Assembly: GCF_000835495.1 (NCBI RefSeq)
Contig: NW_015622544.1
Location: 4,616,855-4,680,854, forward strand
From: Cladophialophora immunda
Taxonomy: Eukaryota > Ascomycota > Eurotiomycetes > Chaetothyriales > Herpotrichiellaceae
Length of the DNA: 64,000 nucleotides
Direction: 5' to 3'
Under the pieces are notes generated by a model. That model ran no database searches and was not told where the DNA came from. It saw only the letters and a program-made list of their open reading frames with translations. This document shows positions 20,866-31,946 of the stretch, in pieces (within the stretch, counting starts at the first letter, position 1; each line of letters opens with the position of its first letter). The translations under genes and the position numbers were made by a program.

Positions 20866-23800
20866 TATTGCAAAGAAGCGCAGTTGATGCTGCGGACAAT
20901 CACAGCCGGGATCTTTTTGTCTGGTTTTCCCGTTGATGTCGCTCTCATGTTCAGGCCGCCCATTCACACAATTGTGAGAACACTAGATAGGTAGAGACGC
21001 GGGAGGAGAGGAGAGGACGAGGCTATCTGATCGTGGTGTTTGGGAAGAGGAGCGAGGACTGGTCGCAATGGATCAAGTGGCGGATGTCGAGTCACACTGG
21101 CTCAAGAGGGGGAGATCGGGTGCCTCGAGAGCGGCCGCAAGAGTCAGTGATCAGTTAAAGTGAGTCCAAAGAGATGGGAAGATGTGGATGTGATTCAATA
21201 CAGAAGATCGTGGGAGAAATCATGCAAGCTCCCGGTGTGTTCACCGCTTGACTGTGCCACAATTGTCACCCCCGCGATATTGTCGCAGCCTTCAAGCTTC
21301 CCGCTTCCTTGGTATGGCTAGTCAGGAAGCGGATTGTTCCAAGAACCTGTCAAGCTGCCATCTGAGGCCCCAGAGTGTGCATCTTCCCCGTCATCGTGCA
21401 GATGATTGATCTGCTGCCTTCCAGGCATTCGCCCCCAATGGTCCATCTGACTGGTGGGATTTGCATTTATTCCTCGAGTTTCCGCCCTTGACATTGGACC
21501 AATTCTCGCCCATTTCATCTGGCTCACAGCAGGACAGCTATTCCTCCAATTGGTGCCTGACTCTATTCCCATTGCAGTGTTGCGGCTGCTTAGCTGCGAG
21601 GCTTAGGCTCAGAGTCTCCAGATCTACTGGCGTCCTATGACCCTGTAGCACTTGACCCGCCCTCCATGCGGCCCTATGGCATGTGCACTCAGTGGCACTT
21701 GCACACAATGGGGGCTAAAATGGCCAGGCAGAAAGCATCTTGATGCCCAAGGCATGCAGGCGCCCGTTTCCTGGTTTGCGAACAATGACACATACCTGAG
21801 CCTCTGTCTAGCTGATCTGATCACAGGAACGGCCGTCTACTTCTTTCATCGACCGAACTTCCAAAGTCTCCACGGTTGTGTGTTTTCTTTCCTGGCTGGC
21901 ACAGGCATTCAAGGCCACGAGGCTTACCAATTGCTTGCCTGGGCTTGACACTTTTCTTCACGGCAAACCCTCGTGATGAGTGAAACCGCCTTCGGTACAT
22001 TGTGGTGTCATCTGCCCGCACAATATCAGCGAGGGCGCTGTCCCGATGCCTCTAGGATGGGCGCATTATTGCTTGCACGACGCGAAAGCTGATCACTCGT
22101 GACAGTAGCACAATCAAAGGAATTAACCAATTTTGAAGCTTTAAAAGACACAACCTCGCACGACGGAACACCAGTTTCTACGCTACAGTGGAAGGTTGCG
22201 CACTCAGAGTTCACAATTGGAGCTTCAGCAACTTGAGTGAGCTGGAAAGCCTCTGTTATCAGACCTTGGCCAGTGACGAATGCCTTTCGAACTCACCGAC
22301 GAAGCTGCTGCAAGAGGCAATATCACTGATAAAGATACAGGGCGCGTCCATGAACAGTCTACAATTGAAGTGAGTGCAACAGATAACACCGTGGAAGGAC
22401 AAATCCTGCCTTCAGCTTGAAGCATGTCGCCTCTACCAGCATTGTGCATTCTCGGAAGTATAGAGAACAGTCTGTATTTGTTGATTCTAAAGTTTCGATA
22501 ATATCACCAGCAAAGCACGATCTCTGTACCAAGGGAATTTCCAACGCACCATTTCCCTAGTAACTGTCCACGAGAGGTGCAGGGAACAGATCACCTTGGA
22601 CCATCGCATCCTTCATTTCTCGAAACACCGTCATATGCAAGCAACAAGGAAATGTTGGGTTCTGAATATTTCAGCAGGAAACTGGTGAGCAGAGAGCGCT
22701 CGATGGCACGGAATCCTTTACTCGTGCAAATTGTATCAAGGCCGTGATCTCAACGTTGCTATACCCAACGGGCCACATCACTCGTCTTTTGTGGCGACTT
22801 TCCCCGTTCTATTCCTTCATCCAGCAAGGGGTTTCCTACCTGAGCCTCTTCGCAACATCAAGGATACTTTCTCAACCTTTCTTCAGGTGCAGTTGCCGCG
22901 AGTACGACTGTCACTTGCAGCACAGCCAAACAGCCCTCCGCTCGAAGATATCATCGAGAGCACTTCTCTATTCTCTTCACATTTCATTGCCCTTGAGCCA
23001 AGCTCAAGCATCTTCACCCTGATCAGTCTACAACGCCGAACAAAGAAACAAAGTTGGTTGGATTCAGAGCAGTTTCTACAAGAACCTATCTGAAAATTTG
23101 CAATGAGTTGAAAAGTGAGATATGCGTATTTCTTCCCTCTTTGCTTTCGCCCCTTCTACCACGCCAGAAAGACGTGACCCAATGATGGCCCGTTGACAAC
23201 GCATCCCACGGTTCAATCGGCAGATAGTTTCCAGGCTTGTCATCGGCTTCCGGCTTAATTCCGTCTCCAACAACGACAGGTCAGCAAATCACGGGTCGAA
23301 GATGAAGGTCTTGAAGGACCTCAATTCTCCATCGCGGTCTGAACAATGCTGGTGAGACTGAGGTTGAGACAACACTGCGATAATTCTCCAATGTTGCGGT
23401 AAGTCACTGGCCCTGGACGATACCAGAGAACGACTTCACCATGGAAAGTCCGTCCTGACTTAATGTTGCGGACGTGTTTCGCAAGCGGCCTCTGTTTTCG
23501 ATTCTTGCGCCGGTTGAATGTTTATACAATCTGTCACTGTGCCCACCAACAGTGCACGCCTTATTACTGATCAGCGCATCTGCCAACATCGCACAATTGT
23601 ATGTCACTGTTCTGCTAAATAAGGCAGTTTGTGTAGCGGGTCAGCTATACTCTGAACGTGTCGCTGGATCTCATGCCACGCCTATCGGATCAGTGGGCAT
23701 CCGGAAGAAAGGGTCAACTGCTATGGACTTACATGCAAACGTGATGCCGTGTTCCCACTGGTGACGAGGATTATGATCGGGGAGCTCTCAATGGTGACGA

Positions 23801-24574
23801 AGACCTTGATCAGGCCAGGTGTGAATTATAGCTTCCATTTGACAAACACCGGGTGGAGGTTGTACACCAACCCATATTGATCTCAAAGTCAGTGTGATAT
23901 CAATAACCTTGGAGGGCGAATCACGCTTGAGCTGCAGGCTGACCTGTCGCACTTTATTGGGACCAGATCGCGGGAGAACGGACTCAAGGATCAGGTCTCT
24001 GGACCCAGAGTCGGAAGCATACGAAGCTGCTCACTTCAATCACAGGGCGTACCAACCAAGCGGAATGTTCAGAGCCTTACGGCATTCTTTCTACTCCCTC
24101 TTCGCTTCGCTACTGCGCATGTCCGCCCTACCTGAGTAGGATACGATCAGCTATCCCTGTGCGATCGATTCAAGCTACAGGTAGGAGCTCTGGTGCAGAG
24201 TGTTTTTTTAGGGCAGAGGAGAAATGGCAACCTGTGTATCAGAAACCTCTCAACCCAGAGCTCTTGACGGATATGGTATGTCTTCCCAGGTTGTGGCAAT
24301 TCGAGCATTATGTTGGTAGGCTCCGGAGAGTAAGACCATGACCTCGGGCGGATACAGTTTGCTAACTCCAGACACCGGAGCAGAACGTCATGTCTCACTT
24401 CTTTATGGTGCACAACTCCAAGTCATGCATGATGGAGATAGGTGTCAGCGATCGTTCAGCTTGCGAGGCAGTTCACCCGGCATGTTAGGAGGTAGGCCAT
24501 GTGGATATAAAGACGCGTTGATGCCCTCCAAAGAATCGTGTTCAAGGGCCAAAGCCGCCAATACACGTATCAAG
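20866..24574. other. Gene-poor region, 3.7 kb
   Basis: Open frames here are all under 140 codons and none resembles a known family. The region contains the DUF7514 promoter at one end and the multicopper-oxidase promoter at the other. I found no long direct or inverted repeat by eye. It is one of three large empty tracts in the window. Confidence 0.5.
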
Positions 24575-26012
24575 ATGGCTAAAGCAATAATCAACTGGAG
24601 TCTCATTCTCCTCCATCTGACTTCACTGGCCGTGGCTGCCTCAGTGACACAGAACAAGACAGCACTGTCCTCTTGCGCGGCCTCCATGAATGGAGCACTT
24701 CCGAGTCCCATTTCCTCAGATTTTCATTTCAGTGGCCAGATCCGCCGCTATTACATCGCCGCGGAGCAAATCAGCTGGAACTACGTTCCGTCAGGCTGGG
24801 ACAATTGGCTTGGAGTTCCCATCCAGGACTCGCCACGAGCAAACTCGACGGGCTACACGGCTTCAGGCTCCCTGGGCACAACATGGCAAAAAGCACTCTA
24901 TCGTGGATATACCGACGCTACCTTCACCGAACTCTCCCCTCAGCCAGCATGGCAAGGCATTAATGGGCCGACCCTGAGAGCCGAGGTTGGAGACATGATC
25001 GAGATCCTCTTCCTAAACCGCCTTCCGAACAACTACGCCACGATGCACTCCATGGGTCTTTCATACAACAAGGCGAATGACGGAAGCCTGTACGCGACTA
25101 GTCCAAGTCCGGGACAAGAAAGCGTATTCATGCCTGGAGATGCTGTCGCTCCGGGGGAATGCTTTGTCTACAAATGGGTGGTGAATGAGGGATCGGCGCC
25201 AACCCAGGGACAGGTTTCTCATATGTGGGCATATCACTCGTACGTGAGCATGCAAGAGGACCAGAATGCAGGTCTGATCGGATCGACCATCGTCTACGCA
25301 CCAGGCATGATGAACGACACCATGACGCGACACCGCGAATTTGTCCTGGTGTACATGCAATACGACGAATCAGATTCTTTCATGTCGCAGACAAACCTCG
25401 AGCTTCTGGCAGGGACCAACGTTTCCGACGGTGGCACTGACCTGTCCTCGCCCACGCCGCAACTCAATCAAGGATACGGGAACTGGTCAATCTGGAATCC
25501 CCAACTGGTGAACTTGAAGAGTTCTGGCCAACTCAGCGCAACGCAGGCCCCGACTTTCTCCGCCCTCAACGGCTATGTCTGTGCGAACAACGCCCCCTTC
25601 GAAGTCTGCGTCAACGACCCCACCATCTGGTATGTCTCGGCTTTTGGCTCGAATCCGCATGTCTTTCACATGCACGGAAACGGGTTCGTGCTCAATGGGA
25701 ATAACTATGCCGCAATCAGTGAGTGAACTTACAAGCGTTCCCCCCTTTCCCTTTCTAGTCGACAACACCGCCATGGCCACGACGAGATCCTATCGTGTTC
25801 CGCCGTTGCCTGCCCTCCCAAGATAAAATCTCTCTGATTCCAGAACTTTAGGCATCAACGACGGCGAGATGAAGACTTTGCATTCCAACATGACCGCCGA
25901 AGGCCAGTGGCAGGTGATATGTCACGTCGACAACCACCTGGCCTTTGGCATGGAAGACAACTATATCGTCTACCCCGCGGGTCAATGTCCTCTGCCTGCA
26001 TTGGTCGGATAG
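24575..26012 (+). CDS. Secreted multicopper-oxidase-like protein lacking part of the trinuclear copper site
   Basis: Two exons, 24575-25718 and 25852-26012, 434 residues. MAKAIINWSLILLHLTSLAVAAS is a signal peptide. Cupredoxin features follow, closest in layout to short ceruloplasmin/hephaestin-like fungal proteins. Type 1 copper ligands are present: His362, Cys405, His410 and Met415 (HVFHMHG and CHVDNHLAFGM). Of eight trinuclear-centre histidines, five are kept (158, 221, 365, 367, 406) and three are replaced: Met160 in HSMG, Tyr223 in YHSY, Ile404 in ICH. The exon 2 start at 25852 (TTTAG acceptor) gives AISINDGEMKTL. The sequence shows the losses directly; that the protein cannot reduce O2 to water by the normal route is inferred. 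Several N-x-S/T sites fit secretion. It could be an electron carrier, a metal-binding protein or a decaying enzyme. Confidence 0.85.
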
Positions 26013-26491
26013 TTAGTTGCACGTGGTGGTATCATGAAATGAATGTCAGTTTGAAAGACAGTTCGCATCATGCTCATCAATAAGATACAATAGCGACTGT
26101 AGGATTGGACACAATGTGACGAGGTCAAGGCGAGGCTGAGGATTACAGAATCTGGACCAAACCAATACTGTGAGATGGGTGTGTCTTCTGGGAGCGATCG
26201 TAATAGGAGTCCCAGACGAACTCTGCTGTACCTTCCAGGGGTGGTTAGTCCGGCAATAATGATACGATTTGTGGGTGATTTATCGCATATAGAGTACTCG
26301 ACGAATAGGCTATAGAAGACATCGTATTAATTATACGGCTGCACGAATTGAGAGGTACTGGCGTAATTTTCCAAGAGGCTACATCGGGTTTCGTATAACA
26401 TCAATATACGCGTTGTTATTTACTATGCTATAGCCTTGCCTGGGTTCTACGATTTCGAGTTTATTCGTCGAAAAAATAAAGGTGTATCCCG
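26013..26491. other. Convergent intergenic region
   Basis: 479 bp of AT-rich 3' sequence between the multicopper-oxidase-like gene (+) and the glucosyltransferase (-). No gene supported. Confidence 0.55.
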
Positions 26492-29400
26492 TCACATCCC
26501 CGAAGCCTCGGGGCCGTACCAGGTTAGTTGTCCTTGCATACTCAACTTGATTGCCTTTTGCAAGTCTTCGTCGTCATCGTCCTCGTACTCGTCCTCCGTC
26601 GCTGTGGCACGGCCTTTGCCTTTGTTCTGATGGTATGCTTCCAAGAGGCTTTGCTTCTTGATGTACTCCATCACGACCTCTTCTTCCGTCCTCTCTTGTG
26701 CCGTCTTCTCCCCCGGCTGTCCCTGTTGTTGCGCCTCGAACTCGCTCTGCCTGGTGCCCGCGACATGCCCCAGATCATACGAACGGGAGGGTCGCTGGAC
26801 ACTTGGTGACCCGCCGCCAGTCAAGGCTACCGCCTCCCTCGCCATTATTTCGGGTTCTCCTGTTGCCCGCTTGAACTCGTCCTTGTCCTCGTGATCGAGA
26901 CTTAATATATCCGACTCCCATTCCCTGCCGCTGGCACTCTGTTTGTGTTCCAACACACTCTGTGTCATGACTCGCTCCAGCTGTTTCTGAAATTCCAATG
27001 CTTCGTTTGCGTGCCGCTGGGCTTCATTTCTGCTGGCCGCTATTGCCTGGCGGAGACTCTCCTGCTCTGCCTGACGATCTGCAGCATCTTCTTGTTGTCG
27101 CCGCTGAAGCTGAGACACGTTTTCCTGAATCGCCCGCTCCATATCGGCATCCTCTTCATCATCTCTCCGCGAGGTCTCCTGGAGCGATGGCCGGGTGGTT
27201 TCGTTGATTCCAGCAGCTGGGAGCGATTCTTCAGCAGAGTGTGACCCATCCACGACAAGTATGGTTCCCTCGACATCTGGTGTGGAAGCTTCTGCACTGG
27301 CGGACTGAGCGGTGTGTACACGGTTTTGACGGGCCACTGTGCCCTCTGTGTTCCTGCGCCGTGCCTCCAGGGCGTCTTGCACCATCTCGTCAGGGTTATA
27401 GTTTTTCTTCAGGGTTTTCTGGATCAGCTTCCACCGAGCGATGACCTCTTGCTTTTCTGCATGGGAGCTCTGCAGCCATTCTTCGTCGCCTTGAGATATC
27501 CTGGACGCGACGATGTAGGTCTCCACATTGGTGCCGAACATCTTCTGCACCTCTTTTTGTACCCCCTTCATCGTATGACCGAGGATACCGGAGAAGCCTG
27601 CGAATGGCTTGGTTGCAAATCCGGCGAACCCTTTGCCAATTCCTTTGACAAGGCCGCTAGCACCCTCTTTCTGGGCACCATTCCAGGGCTGAGTGACCAG
27701 CCCAGTAACGCCATCGTACCATCCAAGGCCAAACTCTCTTCCTGCTGCTATGGCGCCTGACTTGAAATCGCTGACTTGTTCTTGAGGTCGCACGGTATCG
27801 TCCCCCCACAGCTTGGGGAGATTGTGAAATCCTTTGGTTAAACCCACTGAGATTTCCATAGGTGTCTGCACAAACGCCTTTACGAAACGGCCAACGCCTT
27901 TCCTCGGGTGCACGCTACTCTGATGCAGCATGTCATGTCCATTGCCAAAGCCGGATTCGTTTCGACGGCGGACTCGGCTTCGGCTGGCCTCCCCCTTTTT
28001 AGAGCTCGACTGACCCTGCAATGCATCGGAAATGGAGCTTGTCTCAATTTTCGAACTGGGAGACGACAGACTGGAGAAGTTGGAAGGGCTTTGAACATGA
28101 GGAAGGGATTCCTGCACATTCAAGCTCGTCTGACTGTGTTCAGGCGAAGTTGGCAGATTTGATCTTTCTCCGCCACGTGAGGTCTCGGTTTTCCTCGCGA
28201 TTGTCGGCACCGATTCTTGGGACTGCTGTCGGCTGGATCCCATTGGGATGTGCAAAGATTTCACCGTCTCCGAGGGAACCTCAGCTAGCCCCATCGCCAT
28301 GCCGCTGAACGCCCTGAAACATGCTGCAGCTCCTCCGGATATTGGATCCCAAGGACCTTCGTCTGTGTAGTATTCTTGTGGCCTGAAGAGCTTCAAGTCT
28401 TCGAAAAGCAAAAGACCTGCGTTCGCCAAAGTACAGGCAGCAAAAGCGCTCAACCTGACCTGGGTGCGCTTGATGCGCCAGGTCGCGGGTCGGGATGGTG
28501 CAAGGGTGCAACGGAGCCGGTCCACCTCGAGATATTGATGGAAAGACTGAGCCCCCATGTCACTTCCTCGCTCAGTCGCGATCTTACTTGCGAGTTCTTG
28601 GGCGCGTTGTAAGCTTTCGGGCTTCAGGCAGAAGTTGATCGCATCGGCCAGTTTGTCCGCTGTGAGTTGTTTGTGAGGGATTGGGTGCGGGCCGGCGCCT
28701 GCTCGTGCGACCGTGGCGCCCCAGAAAGGCTGGTCTCCAAAGAAGGGAACGACTACCGTCGGCCGGCCTGCGCGAATGCCTGCCGCCGTGGTTCCTGCGC
28801 CACCATGGTGAACGACGCAAGAGACGTGCTTGAAAAGCCAGTCATGCGGCACGCTACCTAGCATAAAGACGCCGTCGGGGATCCGAAGTCTGTCCGCGCC
28901 CAGGCCTCCCCAGCCTTTAGAAAGGAGGACACGCTGGCCACTCTTCCTCACGGCATCGAAGATAAGCTCTGTCATCGCATCAGGGTCGTCCAAAACGATG
29001 CTTCCGAATCCTATGTAAACCGGGGGTGGGCCATGGTCGAGGAATGCCTGGAGATCAGAGGGAGGGGTGTAGTCAGAGGCCAAGTTGAGAAAGCAGAACC
29101 CGGAGATAGATATGTGAGGGCCCCAGTCTTTCGGCTTAGGTATCAGGGCTGGAGACCAGCAGTAAGTGTGAGGGACTTTGAGACGCTGGAGCATCCCAGG
29201 GGCCCAGATCAGGCTCACGGGATCTAAACCGAGACACTTGGCGCGAAATCGGTTGATGATATCACCCAGGCCCTGCCACGAGAGGACTTCGATCATAGTA
29301 TAACTTATATAGTTAGTGAGTTGAGGGTCGGCATTAGTGGATTGGATGTTGGCCAGCGGATGAGGAAAGGCTTGGGTGGGAGAATATGGCATAGTGAACA

Positions 29401-30316
29401 TGATATGGAGAGGGATACCCAGCTTCTCTGCGCAATGGATATGGGCAAAGCTTGGAGGATTGGCAATGATGCAGTCGGCGACAAAGGGTCTTGCTATAAT
29501 CTCAGAGCTAGCATCGTCGTCAGAGATCTCAGAAAGGTCATCATCGGTAGCACGAACGCCCATTCCGTCACCAGTCTGGTAACATGAGCGCCAGCAGCCC
29601 TGAATGTACTCGGCAACATCTCTTCTTCGCTGACCGACGTCTCCACTTAGTAGACTGCGAAAGCCCGGCATGAGGCGGGGATTCCTGACCATAAAGGCCA
29701 TTAGCTGCGAGGGGTCGCCGCCAATGCTGAAGAATTCCAGGCCATTCTCCTGCACAAAGTCCTGGAAACTGGGATGAGTCGCCAGACGAACGCGATGGCC
29801 GTAGGTATCTTTCAAGACTTTCCCCAAGGCAATGAAGGGTTGCACGTCTCCGCGCGAGCCCACAACCTGGATGACGATGTTCAAGGGCGGGGGTGGAGGA
29901 ACTCGGTCGTCGCCGCCTAAGGAAGGAGGAACGTAGGCGGCAGGAGGCGGGCGACTATCTTGGACACTCTGGATCTGTTGACGTAAAGCAGGAGTAAAGA
30001 TCTGGGACAAGCGGCGGTTGACCTGATTGATGCGGATGTTGACACGGCCGTCGTCGGTGACACGGGCACTGGTGGCCAGGCCGTTCTTTTCGTTGCTGAT
30101 CTCGCCATAGATGTCGCCATAAGCAGGAGGGGGAATGTTGTCCTCGCCCAAATCGGGAGTGACGAGGTCGGCGTTTTGCAGGGAGGTCTCCTGTCCCGTG
30201 GGGCTTGCGAGATCGGTCTCGCTGGCAGCAGCAGCTTCTGCTTGCTGAAGCATGGATTGTTGCACAACAGTCTCCGGGTCGGAGTGGCCACTTTTTGAGG
30301 GAGATTGGGCCACCAT
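26492..30316 (-). CDS. Sterol-type UDP-glucosyltransferase with VPS13-like segment and ubiquitin-interacting motifs
   Basis: Single open frame, ATG at 30316 (MVAQSPSKSG), 1274 residues. From about residue 145, NIVIQVVGSRGDVQPFIALG begins a GT28-type N-terminal domain, and HHGGAGTTAAGIRAGRPT with PFFGDQPFWG marks the donor-binding C-terminal half, as in sterol 3-beta-glucosyltransferases (ATG26/UGT80 relatives). It lacks the PH and GRAM domains of ATG26. After about residue 830, SGLVKGIGKGFAGFATKPF resembles the Gly/Lys-rich C-terminal motif of VPS13-like proteins. The end carries ubiquitin-interacting motifs: SLRQAIAASRNEA and DEDLQKAIKLSMQ, with weaker ones between. Glucose transfer to sterols or other lipids is expected; membrane and ubiquitin links are inferred. 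The next gene upstream is divergent. Confidence 0.87.
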   Translation of the reverse strand: MVAQSPSKSGHSDPETVVQQSMLQQAEAAAASETDLASPTGQETSLQNADLVTPDLGEDNIPPPAYGDIYGEISNEKNGLATSARVTDDGRVNIRINQVNRRLSQIFTPALRQQIQSVQDSRPPPAAYVPPSLGGDDRVPPPPPLNIVIQVVGSRGDVQPFIALGKVLKDTYGHRVRLATHPSFQDFVQENGLEFFSIGGDPSQLMAFMVRNPRLMPGFRSLLSGDVGQRRRDVAEYIQGCWRSCYQTGDGMGVRATDDDLSEISDDDASSEIIARPFVADCIIANPPSFAHIHCAEKLGIPLHIMFTMPYSPTQAFPHPLANIQSTNADPQLTNYISYTMIEVLSWQGLGDIINRFRAKCLGLDPVSLIWAPGMLQRLKVPHTYCWSPALIPKPKDWGPHISISGFCFLNLASDYTPPSDLQAFLDHGPPPVYIGFGSIVLDDPDAMTELIFDAVRKSGQRVLLSKGWGGLGADRLRIPDGVFMLGSVPHDWLFKHVSCVVHHGGAGTTAAGIRAGRPTVVVPFFGDQPFWGATVARAGAGPHPIPHKQLTADKLADAINFCLKPESLQRAQELASKIATERGSDMGAQSFHQYLEVDRLRCTLAPSRPATWRIKRTQVRLSAFAACTLANAGLLLFEDLKLFRPQEYYTDEGPWDPISGGAAACFRAFSGMAMGLAEVPSETVKSLHIPMGSSRQQSQESVPTIARKTETSRGGERSNLPTSPEHSQTSLNVQESLPHVQSPSNFSSLSSPSSKIETSSISDALQGQSSSKKGEASRSRVRRRNESGFGNGHDMLHQSSVHPRKGVGRFVKAFVQTPMEISVGLTKGFHNLPKLWGDDTVRPQEQVSDFKSGAIAAGREFGLGWYDGVTGLVTQPWNGAQKEGASGLVKGIGKGFAGFATKPFAGFSGILGHTMKGVQKEVQKMFGTNVETYIVASRISQGDEEWLQSSHAEKQEVIARWKLIQKTLKKNYNPDEMVQDALEARRRNTEGTVARQNRVHTAQSASAEASTPDVEGTILVVDGSHSAEESLPAAGINETTRPSLQETSRRDDEEDADMERAIQENVSQLQRRQQEDAADRQAEQESLRQAIAASRNEAQRHANEALEFQKQLERVMTQSVLEHKQSASGREWESDILSLDHEDKDEFKRATGEPEIMAREAVALTGGGSPSVQRPSRSYDLGHVAGTRQSEFEAQQQGQPGEKTAQERTEEEVVMEYIKKQSLLEAYHQNKGKGRATATEDEYEDDDDEDLQKAIKLSMQGQLTWYGPEASGM

Positions 30317-31053
30317 GGTTTGAATGAGAGAAGGCAAGCCCAGTTTGCCCGTCAATCACTGCATCAGTACGGAGTACATACCTAAATATTTATGTTGTGG
30401 GAGAACGACTGAGGCGAGTGGCTGAGTGAGGTGACGCGGCTGCATAGAAGGGTAGGAGAGATTTTGTTATAGACGCGTACATAAACTACCAGGACCTTGT
30501 CAATACCAGGCGGGTGTGGATTGATCAGTACCTAGTAGGCTGTGCATCCATCGACACGTCAACTTGGCAGCCGGTAATTCGGCTGCCTGCGAGGTAAGTC
30601 GACTACATTCTGCAAGAATACGTGATTGGGTTAGTACTAGAGAACGTAGGAGACATTAGAAAACGGAAAATGGCCGGATTGGGAAACCCCCCGCATCTCA
30701 AACGAAGGCCCATCGTCTAAAGGTGATCAAAGCTGGTGTTATGGATACTGAGCAACAGGGGAGGAGTAGGAGCCTCTCCGATATGGACTGGACCGCGTAG
30801 TGAGGGCTTAGGAAGCGGCAGGTGAGCCGAGGGTTAGTTAGCGCAGTGTGGCCCAATCATGACAGGGAAGAAGAGGACGCGGCAGGTGAACCGAAAGCTA
30901 GGTAGAACAGCGAGGGCTAATCATTATTAACGGGAAGGAGGGCGAGGAACGAGGGGGACCCAAGGGGAGGAGAGCATGGCTGCATTGTGCTCCGTATATC
31001 AAGCCATCATCCCACTCCGGCCCCCTTTCCGAAGTAACTGATCATCCTCCAAT
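30317..31053. promoter_or_regulatory. Divergent promoter region with decayed tandem repeat
   Basis: 737 bp between the glucosyltransferase (-) and F-box-like (+) genes. It contains an imperfect tandem duplication (see repeat entry). No binding site can be named with confidence. Confidence 0.5.
30815..30942. repeat. Imperfect tandem duplication, period about 64 bp
   Basis: Two adjacent copies begin GCGGCAGGTGAGCCGA (30815) and GCGGCAGGTGAACCGA (30879). They stay alignable through AATCAT and GGGAAG to about 30942, with several differences, many of them G/A or C/T exchanges. Confidence 0.65.
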
Positions 31054-31923
31054 ATGACCAGCTTCCTCAGCCTCCCCACGGAAATTCGACAAAAGATCTA
31101 CGCCCTCAGCCTCCCAGTCCAGCAGCTCAAAGTGCAGAGCTTCTACGACCCAGCGTGGTCGGACACTGAGAAACCCGCCGGCATCCCAGGCCTCTTCTTC
31201 GTCAACAAACTCGTCTCCGAAGAAGCTGCGGCGGTCTTCTATTCTCGGGCCGTGCTCAATGTTGCTCCCTTGCGCCTACCTCCCTATCTGTCTCATTCCT
31301 TGGCCGGCAACGCGCCAAAGATCAATCTAGCCTTTGGCTTGGACGTCGACTTCTCCTCTTGCCCACGTCGTCATCTACAGCGCATTACCAAATCGCACAT
31401 CTACAGCGGCCAGCATGATGCCATCTCGGCCGAAGCATATGAAGCGCTTCTTCGCTGGCTCGTCGACAACACCGCCGTGCAGACGATTCACTTGTCTCGG
31501 CGCCTGATGACGAGGTTACGAGGAGCCAGAGCAGACGTCAAAGCCGCCTTCAACCTGTACACAGTTGCATCGAGCTTGACCCTCTCACGGAGTATCTATG
31601 TGTACACTGGCAGTAGTCGTTCACCCTGGGAGTTAACGCGCATGCGTGAGCTAAAACAAGCCTTGAATGGCGTAGAATTGCCTGCAGTGCAAGTCTATGT
31701 CCTTGAAGAAGGTGACCAGAATGATGCACTTCTGGATCCTCGATGGGATGCACGAAAGAGCGACAACGATGAAAGACGAGGCATGATCCATGAGACATCG
31801 CCTTGGTTTGATTCCCTCCTGGCCGCCGTCCCTGCTGCCAAACAGAAAGGCCGTGCAGAAGACGAGCCCCGGTTTTACCAAATGTGCTGCATTTTTCGAC
31901 GCTTGCAGCCGACTCCAGGATAA
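31054..31923 (+). CDS. F-box-like protein of unknown target
   Basis: Open frame of 289 residues. The N-terminus (SFLSLPTEIRQKIYAL) is the short F-box-like motif often seen at the start of fungal proteins of this kind, followed by FFVNKLVSEEAAAVFYSRA, a typical second segment. Beyond that the sequence is unrecognised, with no repeats that would bind a substrate. If it is an F-box protein it would recruit targets to SCF ubiquitin ligases; this is inference. Its stop is only 23 bp from the stop of the convergent hydrolase gene, so transcripts probably overlap. An intron near the 3' end cannot be excluded. Confidence 0.7.
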   Translation: MTSFLSLPTEIRQKIYALSLPVQQLKVQSFYDPAWSDTEKPAGIPGLFFVNKLVSEEAAAVFYSRAVLNVAPLRLPPYLSHSLAGNAPKINLAFGLDVDFSSCPRRHLQRITKSHIYSGQHDAISAEAYEALLRWLVDNTAVQTIHLSRRLMTRLRGARADVKAAFNLYTVASSLTLSRSIYVYTGSSRSPWELTRMRELKQALNGVELPAVQVYVLEEGDQNDALLDPRWDARKSDNDERRGMIHETSPWFDSLLAAVPAAKQKGRAEDEPRFYQMCCIFRRLQPTPG

Positions 31924-31946
31924 CGTGCTCCAGCTCTATTATCTGC

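Noticed and set aside
30690..30740. tRNA-like words (CCCATCGTCTAAAGG)
   Set aside because: Resembles the D-arm area of a tRNA, but there is no matching acceptor stem, anticodon arm or T-loop downstream.
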